Assembly (NCBI GenBank): GCA_033961575.1
Contig: CM066731.1
Coordinates: 61,223,501-61,287,500, forward strand
Direction of reading: 5' to 3'
Origin: Aselliscus stoliczkanus
Taxonomy: Eukaryota; Chordata; Mammalia; Chiroptera; Hipposideridae
Length of the DNA: 64,000 bases
Shown here: positions 35,661 to 48,049 of the stretch, piece by piece
Layout of the letters: every line of letters starts with the position of its first letter
Position numbering within the stretch: the first letter of the stretch is position 1
The notes under the pieces: generated by a model
What the model was told of the DNA's origin: nothing
Seen by the model: the letters and a program-made list of their open reading frames with translations, nothing else
Database searches by the model: none
Position numbers and translations under genes: made by a program

Positions 35661-36439
35661 TCACTTATATAGATAATGGCCTAAATAAAAGTAAACACAG
35701 AATTAAAATCCTGTCATGAAAAACATGCAAACCTTCCAAATGACCTACATGGACCTCAGCGGAGAAATCTGATTATATATTTGTTGAAATGGAATAATCA
35801 TTTCTTAGTGTGCTGGGGAACCACGTTAGACAATGGGTAAGCGATTTTCCTGATAAATTCCATGAGATCTACCAAGTGGAAGGCATCACTTTTGTTCTAT
35901 ACATTTTTACTGAAGGCAAAAGATATTTCCTTCCTGGGGCAATAAGAGCTCTCATGGCATACACGTTAATCTGAGAACTCAGGAACTTTGACTCCGAATT
36001 CTGAATGTTAATGGTTGTGGGTGTAAAATGAAGTAATTTATGTGTCATAGCTAGTTAAGATTACAGTATTTCAAGGCACTTAAAATTCAAGTTCAAAGAA
36101 ATTTTACTGTTTTGGTCTGATGGGTAGTGTCAAAGAGCCCTTGAGAGGGCTGCCTGCCTACAGCAACAGGCATGCAGTAGCTCATTCACCATATCCTACA
36201 ATTAAAGTAGAATCAAACTTCACCCTTATTTCTTAGGGGTACTGAAGTTTTTCACAGAAAATGTAGTAATCATTTTTTACAATTCTATTTCAAAATGGAA
36301 AGCTTTTGTGGAGCAGAAACTTATTTTATAATCTTTTCTTTAAAAAATGCCTTTGATTTGAGCTAAATTTCTGATGTAGATGAAGAATTAAATTATGAAT
36401 AGAAAGGAAGAAAGACAGGACAACTGCAGAGGGAAACAG
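35661..36439. other. Unassigned AT-rich sequence
   Basis: No gene or recognised element. Confidence 0.4.
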
Positions 36440-36930
36440 TGAAGTTTTATCTACTACAGCCTGAAGACATTCATTTCTGTGATCCAATGATTGATTCTAC
36501 TGTGAAGTGATTCTACTGTGAAATGGATGCACTCAAAGAGCTAGGTATGAGAATATTTATAGAAAGAATACGCATTACAGTAAAAAAACTGGAAAGGACA
36601 AAAACGTCCACTGACAGTACAAAGGTTAAATAAAGGTGGCATATTCATAATAATGGAAAACTACACAACATTGAAAACGAACAAATTACAACAACACATG
36701 CGAATGAGTTCCACAAAAAGCATTGAGTGAAAGACACCAGACACCAAATAATACATTCTGTATGATTTCATTTCTAATAAACTTAAAATAGGTGGACTAA
36801 TCCATAATGCTAGAAGCCAGGATAATGGTTACTTTAAGGAAGAGAGGGCTGATGGAGCAGGCAGGAAAGGTTCTAAAGTGGTGGCAGTGTTTTATTTCTT
36901 GACCAATATACTTACTGAGTATTTGTGACT
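36440..36930 (+). mobile_element. Old L1M 3' region
   Basis: ACAGTACAAAGGTTAAATAA, TAATAATGGAAAACTACACA, CATTGAGTGAAAGACACCAG, TACATTCTGTATGATTTCAT and GGATAATGGTTACTTTAAGG follow the old L1 ORF2/3'-UTR order. A 16-base unit (TGATTCTACTGTGAAG and its variant) is doubled at about 36490-36522. Confidence 0.8.
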
Positions 36931-38229
36931 GAGCTCATTAAGCACTTTAAATTTCACTTTGAAATGGGATTATGTCTACCTAAAGAGGTTTTTGTAAGGA
37001 TTGAATAACAATAAAATGATGCACATTTTACTTGATAAATACAAATGTTCAAACAGCTGTAATTGTAATTGCTATTGTTAGCAGTATTATGCTGTGCATA
37101 CAAAAAGTTTTGAAAATTTATATAAAATAGTTAACCATGCTTTCAGCAATGCTTTTGTTGAATCTCCATTTGGTGCTATACAATTCTCAAACACTGAGGT
37201 GCTTTCCTGGAAACAGTCCTACGAAACCAGCTACTTTATTATCATAAGGGTGCTGTTGAGGACATTTTTTATTGTGATACATGTGTTCTTTTGCAAAGGA
37301 CCTACAGTTGACATTTTTTTTCTGATCTCATAGGAAAAGAGTTATACTTCTGAGCAACAGATTTTTATTATTGTCCAAGTTTAATCTTACACATATTGTG
37401 AATCCTGTAAATAAACATGTCTTTCTTCTTGGCTTTCTATTTGGATACTGAAAACCTCAGACTCAAACCTATACTCTAACTTTATTTAATGTGTAGAGAC
37501 TTACAGAATACGTTTTCTGGATAAATTCCATGTTCCTTAATTACTTGCTTTTACTTCATTTTTGTATAACTGATCTTAAATTCTTTTTGGAGTAGGAGGA
37601 AGGTATAAATAAATAAATGAAGAACAAACAAATGCCATTATATTGAATTCAATTATACAAATATCTGCCAAGATGGTGGTATTAACATGTGCTGAATAAA
37701 TGAACACAAGAACGATTTGGCATTTTGGGATGGCTCCACAAAGAAATGGAACCCGAGCAAGATTTTGGGGAGATAAAAGGCTGTGGTGTGACAATGGCCT
37801 GGAAAGGACTAAAAAGAAGGGACAGTGGAAACAAGAATGAAGTTAAAGTTAGGAGGGCTCTGTGGTCCACAGAACATTCCACACACAGTGCTTGAGAAGC
37901 ATTAAGCAATGAGTGTTTGTTGATGACAGTGATGGGGTCCGGGGTGATAGCAGAAAACAGGGAGACTATGGTGCAAATCCAAGTGGAAGGTTCAACAGTC
38001 TTAGTGAACAATTACACAGAAAGTACAAAACTTGAAAAATCAGAAGTGAACTCACGATTGTTTTAGGCTTAGAAGTCAGAGTTTTGAGGAAAAGCAAGTT
38101 AAAGAATAGATAATCAAAAGGTTCATAAGATACATGTAGATATCTAGGAAATGAATTCATTTCTCCAATATAAATTATTTGCAAATTTAGAATTTGTAAA
38201 TTCTGACAACCTAGGCTTTGCATTTCATA
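36931..38229. other. Unassigned AT-rich sequence, possible L2 traces
   Basis: 37860-37925 has a CATTAAGCAATGAGTGTTTG phrase reminiscent of antisense L2. Nothing else recognised. Confidence 0.35.
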
Positions 38230-38415
38230 CATTAAATCACTGGAGAGGGTGGTAGATGAGGGTAAACAGGGATCAAATATATGGTGATGGAAGGTGAACT
38301 GACTCTGGGTGGTGAACACACAATGTGATATATAGAGGATGTATTAGAGAATTGTACACTTGAAACCTATGTAACTTTACTAACTAATGTCATTCCAATA
38401 AACTTTAATTAAAAG
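38230..38415 (+). mobile_element. LINE-1 3'-UTR terminus
   Basis: GGAGAGGGTGGTAGATGAGG, GTGAACTGACTCTGGGTGGT, TGTACACTTGAAACCTATGT and ATTCCAATAAACTTTAATTA form an L1 3' end of the kind common in bats and carnivores, with its AATAAA signal. Severely 5'-truncated. Confidence 0.85.
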
Positions 38416-38600
38416 AAAGACAGAAAGAAAGAAAGAAGAAAGAAAGAAAGAGGGAGAGAAAGAAAAGGAAGAAAGGAAGGAAGGAAGAAAGGAATGAAGG
38501 AAAAAAGAAAGAAGAAAAAGAAAGAAAGAAAGAAAGAAAGAACAAAAGAAAGAAAGAAAGAAAGAAAGAAAAGAAGAAAGAAGAAAGAAGAAAGAAAGAT
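38413..38600. repeat. Purine tract (GAAA/GGAA/GAAGAAA)n grown from the L1 poly(A) tail
   Basis: About 188 bases almost entirely of G and A start where the L1 tail should be. Subblocks differ: GAAA on both sides, GGAA in the middle, GAAGAAA at the right. The antisense Phe/Ser frame is an artefact. Confidence 0.95.
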
Positions 38601-40580
38601 GTAGGATCTGGACAGCTCATTGACATCTACAGACCAGCCGCCCTCTTACTTTTATTGTTCTCAGCTATTTCTTTTATTAAAATGTTATGAAGATAAAAAA
38701 AAAAATCACTGGAGTGTAAAATTGATTTTGGGGAGTTGGGTGTACACAAAAACCAGTTAGGATTGATCAATGGATAGGGAAGAAGGAAAAAAAAAATTCC
38801 ATTATGATTTTAAAAACAAAAGATAAAAGCATGATCTGTGTTTAAAAAATCAATTAAACTACTGTTGAAAACATCTACATACATATATTAATTAATTTAT
38901 CCAAAACTATGTATTAGAATAAAGTACATACAAGGTGCAATGTTGGGCAAGATAGACATAAACTTTGGCCTATCAAAATTTATATTTTGGGAAGACAAAC
39001 ATAAATAAATACCTATATCTGAAAATAGTTTCCAATTTCTAGTAAGGGGTTTGAAGTTACTGATAAAATGGCTTCCTTTCTCTCTTACGTCATAAGAAAA
39101 TATTTCCTACAAAAAATGCAGGTTGCAGTCTCTTTATAAGGCTTTTTTTTTTAACTTAAAATTACATTACTATTCACAAAGCATAATTACTAAAATAATG
39201 AATAAATCTTTCTGGAAACTGCCTTCCTCATTTCATCCATACTTCATCTATGATTGGAAAAGGGAGACTACTAAATTGATAAATTCTACGAGGGGAGAAT
39301 ACAACTTGACTATGAAGTGTTATTACTGTTGACAGTCCAATAAGAGAAACACAAGGGAAGAATTTATGGAAGCTCTTAAAATTGGCTGAAGCAATTTTCA
39401 ACACGCTGTATTTCATTCCTGGACAAAACTAAAGCTGTATTTTTTATGCATTTTTTTTAGAAGTCAACACAGAACCAGTGGTAGACTTCTCCAGGAGTTA
39501 CTTGGCAAGATCCAATTCTATTAACTGTTAAAGTCAAATATTTGAGTATTGGGACTTCTAGTAGGGATGTCTAGCCATCCAATAATTCTAATTGGTTTAT
39601 TTTACAGAGTATGCCCTGGCAATAAACATCCCATTGTTTAAATGCCTTACATTTTCAAACTGCCTGAAGTTTGACCTCACTCAGGCTCTACCTGTTTGCT
39701 GGGCAGATAGGGAAACATTAATTAACTAAATGACCTTAAGAGGCTCACCAGCTTTGTTTTTCAGTTTCCCCACCTTTCGTTTGATTTTTGTATCTTTTTT
39801 TTTTCACCCCTCTGTGAGGAAAATTTCTAGAAAAGACTGGAGTCACATCCCTCGGTATCTGCTTTGCCCCAACAACAAAGAAAATCTTATTTTTCCTTTG
39901 CTTGAAACACGAGTCCTTTCACTCAGCAGTTCTGCAGATCTAGGATGAGAACTGCAGCTTGTGGTAGAGATTTTGAGGATGTATTTTTAAGTATAATGTC
40001 TTCATTTGAAAGGTGAAGAAGCCAAGTTTCGGTGACTTTCCCAGAGCAGAGCTAGGTTGAGAATTCAGAAATTATATACCAATACCACACCAATAGTGAG
40101 TGCTGGGCTCCTGGTTGTTATTTTTTTCATAATTCTTCCTCTTTTCCACCTATGGGCTTTATCCTTATTTTTCTCTACACATCATCACTGTAACCAATGT
40201 CTATTTGGGGTCAAATTAGGTTGAGAGTACCCAGTAAGTTGAGAAAGTAACCCTAGAATTCTGAAAACAAAATCAGTCATTGTACTCTCTGTAGCTTAAG
40301 TAATGATCTGGGGTGTACCTCTGAATTTTAAATTAGTTGAGTACATATTTTTATGTTTTACTTCATTTTTGAAAACATTAAAACATTTGTTCCTCAAAGA
40401 AATTTTTCAGAGCACACCTTTTCTTCCAATGCTGAAATTATAACCAAAGTTGGATAATTTGGAGAAATTATTGTTGTTTTCTTTGTTTTGTTTTGTTTTT
40501 TCATGTGTGGCACCATTCCTGCCTATTGTTCCTGCAACTATCCCAAACATATCCCCAAAAGCATGTACATCACCCAGTTG
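38601..40580. other. Unassigned AT-rich sequence with small L2/MIR traces
   Basis: 38925-39020 resembles antisense L2 (AAGGTGCAATGTTGGGCAAG). 39990-40075 has a weak antisense MIR look. No gene. Confidence 0.35.
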
Positions 40581-40885
40581 TTTAAAGTAGCAAAACTTTA
40601 TGACCTTAAAATGGTTGAACTAAATTCCATTACAATCAAGACCGAAGGATATGTAAGCACGAACATACATATATAGGGCAGTTGTGGGAAAACAAAATGT
40701 AACCACAAGACCCTCACAGATTTTCATAGTTTGCACACAGGCAACAGTGCTCTGTCTGGTTCAAAGAGAATCGCTTCAGGGCATGCTTCATGATTTCCTG
40801 TCAACAAATGATGCTTTCTAGACTTGTAGGCCAAAGACCCAGTTTCCTCATTTATAAAACATGGATAAAAATATCTACCTCTTCC
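40581..40885 (+). repeat. 305-bp direct duplication, copy 1
   Basis: Aligns without any gap to 43071-43375 (offset 2,490 bp throughout). I count 16 differences, 14 of them transitions, giving about 94.8 percent identity; a stretch of about 93 bases (around 40715-40807) is identical. The last 50 bases look like an old MIR core (CAGTTTCCTCATTTATAAAA), so the unit was ordinary genomic sequence before duplication. Confidence 0.95.
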
Positions 40886-42109
40886 GTTGTTCACATATAG
40901 TATGTGTTCAGTGCGTCTCTGCTCAGTCTTGACGAGGTAAAGGAAATGGCCAGTTGGTCGGTTTCTAGAGGGGGTGCCCTTCAGTTGTTGGGAATGAGTT
41001 TTGTTCATGTCATTCTCACTTGGGCAACTTGGATGGGGCTCCACTGGCCACAGAGCTCAAATCTGGCTCTCACCTCCCATCTGCCTCTGTTTGCCCTTTC
41101 CCTCCGCCACCGGTGACGTTCACATGCCAGCGGGCTCCTCAGCTGACACCTCTGGAGGAAGCGGTGCAGGGAAATCAATAGAAGCGCGTCATCTGAGAGG
41201 TGGCTGAGAAGAACTGGAGGAGGTACATGTGTCTAAGGGTTGAAGGCTGGTCAGCCCCATCTAGTGTTGCTCTGTGGGAAGGAAGGTCCAGTGTTGCTAG
41301 ATCCCCTGCTTTTCTTTAATAAAATGCAGGCAGATGGCTATTTGAATTCTGAAATATCTTGATTTGTTTTAAACATGGGCAGGTATTTTTTATTCACTCT
41401 GCTGGCCACGTTGGTGAACCATTTCCCACCCATGGCAGGCAGCTCGTGACCTCCACAGAGCTGTGCTCTAGCAACCCTGACTATTACAATTGGAGCTTTC
41501 TCAGAGCCCAGTTCTGTCACGCCTCCGAGCTTCGGCTCATGCAGTTCTCTCCGCATCCAACCCTCCTCCATGTATCCACTTGACAAAGCCCTACTGACCA
41601 TTCTTAAACATGGGCTCGAAGTCAGCGTGGACAAGCCTTTCCCAACCTCCCTCCACATCTGATCTCCAACTGCCCAGCAGAACGGTTCCTTTTCCTCTTG
41701 TTTCACTTAACATTGTCCATACAATAGAGGGGGCGTTACATTGAAACACACATTGCTGTACCCGATATCCATCAGCCCCCCCCCACCCCCAGCATGTCAG
41801 ACACATCCTCTGTGCATCCTTGGTGCTTTATTCGATGAACAACACCAAGAATGGCTAGTGCTTGTTGAAGTAGCATGTAAGATACAAAGTTCTCACAAAC
41901 TTCCCTACCTTCATTAGATATAATTTTCTACCCACAGCAGAGCAATAAAGTCCCAAGAGTTTTAGTGATAATATAGTCTAAAGTTCAGGTGTTATAATTG
42001 CGTATGTTTTGAAACTGTATTTTCATAACTAGTGTGGCTGTTTGCTGCAATCTCATGCAGTATGAATACACAAATGAGCCTGTTCTCCGGGGGCTTACAT
42101 TCTAGGGGC
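40886..42109. other. Unassigned; CpG-containing patch at 41095-41215
   Basis: The patch holds about seven CpGs in 120 bases and a CRE-like GGTGACGTTCAC. A C-run lies at about 41777-41789. No gene; short frames only. Confidence 0.4.
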
Positions 42110-42295
42110 AAGGCCAGAGCAATTTATTTCAATACTGACTGTCACTCAACTGCCTGCTTAGCTAAAAGTGGATCAACTAACACTCCCTGTTTCCATCACT
42201 CTATTTTGTAGATGCAGAATCTGAGGACCAGAAGATGAGATTTTAAGCATTTGATCCAAAGACACGCAGCAAATTACTGTTAGAAGTGGCTGTAG
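42110..42295 (-). mobile_element. MIR-like fragment, antisense
   Basis: Weak ordered similarity: ATTTTGTAGATGCAGAATCT, GAGGACCAGAAGATGAGATT, then AAGACACGCAGCAAATTACT. Confidence 0.5.
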
Positions 42296-42344
42296 GAATC
42301 ACCTAGCACTAGGTGTAATAAAAAGTGCTCCAAACATCTTTGTT

Positions 42345-42497
42345 TCTTTCTTTTTTTTTTTTTTAGCTGAGCCATCCTGCCACCTGTTGGCAGCTGTTGG
42401 TAGCTCAGCTTGGGCTGGGAATCGAACAGGCAATCCTTTTGCTCAGAGCTCATACTCTTGAGTGAGCTCTTAACCAACTGAGCCACTTGGCCTGCAC
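42345..42497 (-). mobile_element. tRNA-related SINE of the second bat type, antisense, short form
   Basis: In reverse it carries GGCCAAGTGGCTCAGTTGGT, TAAGAGCTCACTCAAGAG and a poly(A) tail (plus-strand T-run at 42348-42364). GTTTCTTTCTTTTT and GTTTCTTTTTTTTT at the two sides are consistent with a target duplication. Confidence 0.85.
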
Positions 42498-43070
42498 TGT
42501 TTCTTTTTTTTTAAGCATGGCTGACAACTTGCTATTAGTACACATGCTACATACACAATATGCACACACATACAAATGTGTTTCCTTTGAATATTTGATG
42601 ATACAGAGACATTCTTCTCAAAGTTGTTTAGGTGTGATTAACACAAATGTTTTTAAAAATTAGGGATCAGCCATTCTTACCAGATTCTAATTTGTCTTTG
42701 AATAATTTTGTTTAGCATTTTAGGTTTTGAACAACCAATGAAATCCCTCCATTAAGATAAATGCAAATATAGCGTGATCTCCTCCAGATTTTTATATATA
42801 TGCTTTTTTTTTTTTTCACTTGCCTGGAAAAAGGACATAAACTCATTAAAACCTTAAGAGTGCTTAACTTTGGATGGTAAGCATTTGGGTAATTTTAATT
42901 TTCTTATTCTATGCTTTTCTATATTTTCAATACAACTGAATATTTTAATTTTATAATTGGAAAACTATAGGAAAATTTGTTTTTAAAAGAGAATGAAAAT
43001 ATACAAATGGTCAGTCTAACTTATAATAGTCATATAACCATTTAGAATATTATTCTATGGGCACTTATTT
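42498..43070. other. Unassigned AT-rich sequence
   Basis: Lies between the two copies of the 305-bp duplication. A T-run is at 42806-42817. No gene. Confidence 0.4.
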
Positions 43071-43375
43071 TTTAAAGTGGCAAAACTTTATGACCTTAAA
43101 ATGGTTGAACTAAATTCCATTACGATCAAGACCGAAGAATATGTAAGCATGAACATACATATATAGGGCAATTGTGGGAAAATAAAATGTACCCACAAGA
43201 CTCCCACAGATTTTCATAGTTTGCACACAGGCAACAGTGCTCTGTCTGGTTCAAAGAGAATCGCTTCAGGGCATGCTTCATGATTTCCTGTCAACAAGTT
43301 ATGCTTTCTAGACTTGTAAGCCAGAGACCCAGTTTTCTCATTTATGAAACATGGATAAAAATATCCACCTCTTCC
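43071..43375 (+). repeat. 305-bp direct duplication, copy 2
   Basis: Gap-free partner of 40581-40885. Similarity stops sharply on both sides, and the flanks differ (copy 1 is preceded by CACCCAGTTG, copy 2 by GGGCACTTAT), so this is not part of a longer tandem array. Confidence 0.95.
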
Positions 43376-43554
43376 TTTTCCACCATGTCGTTAGAGCCAC
43401 ACCATCTCTTAGAGAATAAAATCACAAGACAGAAACAGAAGGTTCTAGAACACTACCTGATAGAGTTAGAAAATATTTCTTTGTGTTGAACTGACATGAG
43501 GGTGAGAAAGTGTTTTTACTGTGTAGAAAATCCTTAGAACATAGCAATTTTCAT

Positions 43555-43735
43555 TCATTTATTCAATAAATATTTTAAGGATTAAGTGTTAAACACAGTC
43601 ATAGGCCCTGGGATATGATGGGGAATATGACAAAGACCTTGGCCTTCTGGGATTTACAATCTAGCAGACAAGATAGACAATAAATAAGGAAATAAACAAC
43701 AGATAATTATATAATACCTGCCCAATTAATATAAA
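43555..43735 (-). mobile_element. LINE-2 3' end, antisense
   Basis: TTTATTCAATAAATATTTTA, AGGCCCTGGGATATGATGGG, TTACAATCTAGCAGACAAGA and AATAAATAAGGAAATAAACA match antisense L2. Confidence 0.8.
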
Positions 43736-45464
43736 CAATAGCATAATCACATAGTCATTTTACAATTAACTATAAAAAGTAATAGTACCTATTTCCATGA
43801 AGGAAATTGGGTGCTGTGATATAGAATTACAGAAGGAGCCTATTTAAGATAAAGATTGTGCTGACCATAAACATAATTCTTTGTAGGTCTTATATAGGTT
43901 GGGACAGTTGTGCTTTCTCTTTAAATATAGGGATTGAACATTCAATAAGAAATTCCAATGACACAAAATTAGCTGCAGTAAGAAGAAGTGATTATTAATT
44001 ACCGAAATAAGTACTTTTTGGTAGTAGGGACATTTTGTATCTCTAGATTTATCTCATTTTTAATCACACACATACACACAATCATTTCACTTTTTCACTT
44101 TTAAATTTCTACATCACCTCTGACTTTGTTTGAAATCTCAGAAAATTGCTGAACCTTTACTCAGCCCCAAAAGAACCATTATAAACCCATTTTGTGAGAG
44201 TAACAAATAGAAGGATGGGTGGAAAAAAGAAAAACAAATTTTGTCACTCATGAAATATTCCCAGATCCAACCTTCACTAACCCCATTGTGTAAAACATTT
44301 AGAATATTATTGAGAGAAAGCTTACGAGTGTAAATACACTTATTCTCAATGAAATCAACACCATCCGACTGATTTGTAACTATTCCCTTAATGCTGCTAT
44401 AAACTTTATTGCAGTGAAAACACTGGTTGTACAGATTGCTTTCCTCTTCCTCAGGATGTGTTTGACCTTTGTGGCACTGCCACTATAAATCTCATGGCCC
44501 AACAACCCCTTGTCTGCAAGTGATTTCAAGCACTATCATAAAAATGAAACAGACAGACTTAATTTGAGTTCCAGACTTGAGGAAACTCAACTAAAATATT
44601 AGCATAATTTCACTGAGGATGGAGGAAATTGTTAAAATATGTGTATTAGAGAGTGTCTGCAATTCGATCCATCTTGTTTTCTGGCTCTTGGGTGCCACCC
44701 AGTGATTAACTTAGCGGCAAGTTTCCAGAGGGGTCTGTGGTGCACAGGAGAGCAGGGCAGAGATGCAAGAGGTAGTGAGGGCTGGAAGTCCTAAATTAAA
44801 TTTAGGAATTAAAAAAAAGAAAAAAATCTCTGTTAGAGATTTCTGTCCCATCCAGTAAAACCTGGCCCATGATGATGAATGTGTTCCTTCCAGACATACA
44901 GATGATCCGGTCTATGAATAAGGAAAGCAGATTTTTAAAACACAGACTGGTTCTACAACCACCCGGCGAAGAAGAGAAGCAAGGGAATAAATAACCAGCA
45001 CCATTCAGACTCCCCTTTCCTAACCCCCTTCCCCTGCCCTTAACCCCTACTGTCCAGTCCCCCTCCCTAATTCTGTCTTAAGACAGAGCTTGAAAAACTC
45101 TGCTTTATAACAACAAACACAGGAGCTGACTTAACCAGGTGATTATTTTCATGTCTCAAACTTACTTAACTGTTTCTTATCCTTCTAATTCACGAGGGTG
45201 GGTATAAGAACAAACACTCTTCTTAGCCTCACACTTCACAAAAGTCAATAGCCATCCAGTGTTGTTGCTGTTGTTTTAAGGCAGGTTCTCTCTCTCTTTT
45301 TTTTTCAATAATATTTGTGACACATATAACACATCTTACCAAGGATTTGTGTGATTTTGTTGGAGGTGAAGCAATATATACTCAACTTAATGGGCCTTGT
45401 TTTATTCTAGAAAAATGTGATGAACTTATAAATAATACTTCACTAAATATTAAACATTTAATTT
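43736..45464. other. Unassigned sequence
   Basis: No gene or clear element over 1.7 kb. 44640-44770 has more balanced composition. Confidence 0.4.
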
Positions 45465-45570
45465 TTATTATATAGTATATATTATGAATAATATATAACA
45501 TATATTATATAAATATTTTTATTTGTATTTACTATACATATTTTATATATGATATATAATATTATATACT
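45465..45570. repeat. AT-rich low-complexity tract
   Basis: Repeated ATATTATATA-like words over about 100 bases. Confidence 0.85.
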
Positions 45571-45941
45571 TATTTTATCATTTGTCTAGTCTCTCCTACA
45601 CCAACTTCTTAAAGGTCCACCCAGGCATACTGAACACAGGGGTAGATCATATACAGAAGCATGAACGTGAAACAGATGATTTAACCCATTATACTTTCTC
45701 CCTGCTCAACTGCTTTACTATGGGTCTGAGGGAGGTAGGATCAGAGGACAGACATATGCTCCAAAGGACTAGGAAGGTTTCTATGAATGAGATGAGAATA
45801 GAGGACCAGAATCAGGAATAGGAAACGAGTACCTGAATCAGTCCCCTGGTCTCCATATGTATACCTGCTCCATCACCCACCCTCTTCTGTCCTCATATTC
45901 TGTCCTGGATCTATAACCTGACTGAATAACGCAAAGGGGAA

Positions 45942-46464
45942 GTGGTGGTGGTGATGGCAGTGATGGTGGTGGTGATGGTGGTGTTGGTGATGGTGGTGGT
46001 GGTGGTGGTTGGTGTTGGTGGTAGTGGTGGTGGTGATGGTGGTGGTGGGGGAGGTGGTGGGGGAGGTGATGGTGGTGGTGGTGGAGGTGGTGGTGATGTG
46101 GTGGTGGTGGTGGTGGTGGTGATAGAGGTGGTGGTGGCCGTGATGGTGGTGGTGGTGCGGGCGGTGGTGGTTGTGGTGGTGGTGGTGATGGTGGTGGTGG
46201 TGGCGGCGGTGGAGGTGATGGTGGTGGTGGTGACGGTGGTGGTGGTGGTGGTGGTGGTGATGGTGGTGGTGGTGTGGGTGGTGGTGGTTGTGGTGGTGGT
46301 GGTGATGATGGTGTTGTTGGTGGTGTTGGTGGTGATAGTGGTGATGGTCGTGGTGGTGGTTGGTGGTGGTTGTTGTTGGTGATGGTGGTGATGATGGTGT
46401 TGGTGTTGGTGTTGGTGTTGGTGGTGGTAGTGGTGATGGTCGTGGTGGTGGTGGTGGTGGTGGT
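45942..46464. repeat. 523-bp (GGT)n trinucleotide array with GAT, GTT and GGG variants
   Basis: About 174 triplets stay almost perfectly in register, mainly GGT with scattered GAT, GTT, GGG, GCG and CGT. Short higher-order blocks recur, for example a GTGGTGGTTGTGGTGGTGGT-type block near 46165 and 46283. Open frames on both strands (Val/Gly on plus; Thr/His/Pro on minus) arise because the repeat contains no stop codons and are not evidence of a gene. Confidence 0.97.
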
Positions 46465-48049
46465 AGCAGTAGGTCCAGATGTTGACCTGAGGCAGGTGGT
46501 CAGAATGATACCTCATCTGTAGGAAGTGGGGATCACCAAGATGAGCTGAAGAAGTGGTAGATGCTAGGTAAATTGGGGACAGATGCAAGGAAATTGGCCT
46601 CAGAGAAAGCTTTTAGAGAAAGCCCACAGAACCTGTGGCCTTCCATTCAATCCCATGTGATTTGAAGGGACAGGGGGATCCTCTCAGCCATTAGTTTTCC
46701 CTCCTGATAGTTTTCATCATGTCTTCAGGGGGAAAGGCAGAGGAGGAGGGAGTGAACCATGTTCCCTTCTCACAAGTTCCCTTCTCACAAGGAGACTGTT
46801 TTGCCAAAGACCAAAAAAAAAAAGAGAAATGATAAGGCCCTTACAGTGGCCCACAAAAGAGAGCCAGGAGATCCTACTGATTCTAATTTCTCACAATGGT
46901 ATCACAATAGGAAGAAGATTAAGTGCTTTAGTTTATGATGAGATCACACTCTTTGGCCAATTTTAGTCATTTATAAACTGTAATTTACATGCCAGGTACT
47001 AGGCCTATGCCATTTAAAATTTAAAATATCTAAATACATATTTTTATTGCTCTCTGTTGTACAGTTGTATGAACTGAGGCATAGCAAGGTAAATATTTGC
47101 TCACACTCACATTGTTGGTACCTAGCAGCTAGGATTGATTGGGATTCTGGCAACTTGATCCCAAAGGCTGTTAGTAGCTTATTACTTGATACAATGCCTG
47201 AAATAGCACATAAACTTTTAAAAAGTTGCAAATAAAAATTTGTCTTGATATGAATTAAACAAACTAACCTATTATCGATATGGATTAAATAAATGTTAAA
47301 TAAGCTAATATCCATTTTTTAAACACCATTATAACACCATTGTTTTTGGAAATGCTCTCTGATTTTGCACCAACTTACAAATATAATTTTGAAACACAAC
47401 CAGCTAGTAGCTATGTATTAACTACATACATAATTTACTGGGGAAACCTACCTAAATTGTTATTTACCACAAAATCTGATATTTTAAATCTGTAATTTCT
47501 GAGTTCCATTTTAGCCCTGTTTGTTTATATAAACATTCATGAAGGTTAATTCTTTTACCTCATAACTGCTGGCAGTTAAGAATTGCTAGACTTCTTACAA
47601 GAAGTAAGACTTATAAGACTTCCTTAGATAGAAGCTTTGGATTGATCCAATGCTTAAATGACTGCTTCATTGAAGCCCTAGGTTTCTGTAGTTTAAAGCA
47701 CAAAAGAAATAACCATAGTCAGAGTTTTTTAGCCTAGGCATTAGCAAGTCTCTGCTTCACAAATGAGCTGTCCAGTGAACATTTCATTTGGCACCTTTCA
47801 TTTGATGCATCCACTAGAAGAAACTGGCCCCAAATCCATTCTCAGATAATTAATAAATGTTCTTTGTCAAGATTAGATCAGCTATGTTCCTTAGAATAGT
47901 AGGTACTTTTCTGTACATTTCACACACAGGAGGGAGAACAGTTTTGTTTTTGGGAAGCTCTCAATCTTATAGCCCCCTAATATACATCACCACAAACATC
48001 AAAAACACAGTTATATTCTTTCATGTTTCATGATAGATAAGATGGTCTG
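46465..48049. other. Unassigned sequence
   Basis: A 15-bp exact tandem doubling (GTTCCCTTCTCACAA) sits at 46761-46790. Otherwise AT-rich without recognised elements. Confidence 0.4.

Noticed and set aside
37966..38319. 117-codon minus frame
   Set aside because: It overlaps the L1 3' UTR in antisense and has no domain.
45911..46588. 225-codon minus frame and 146-codon plus frame
   Set aside because: Both are translations of the GGT array; residues are Thr/His/Pro or Val/Gly runs without any unique domain.
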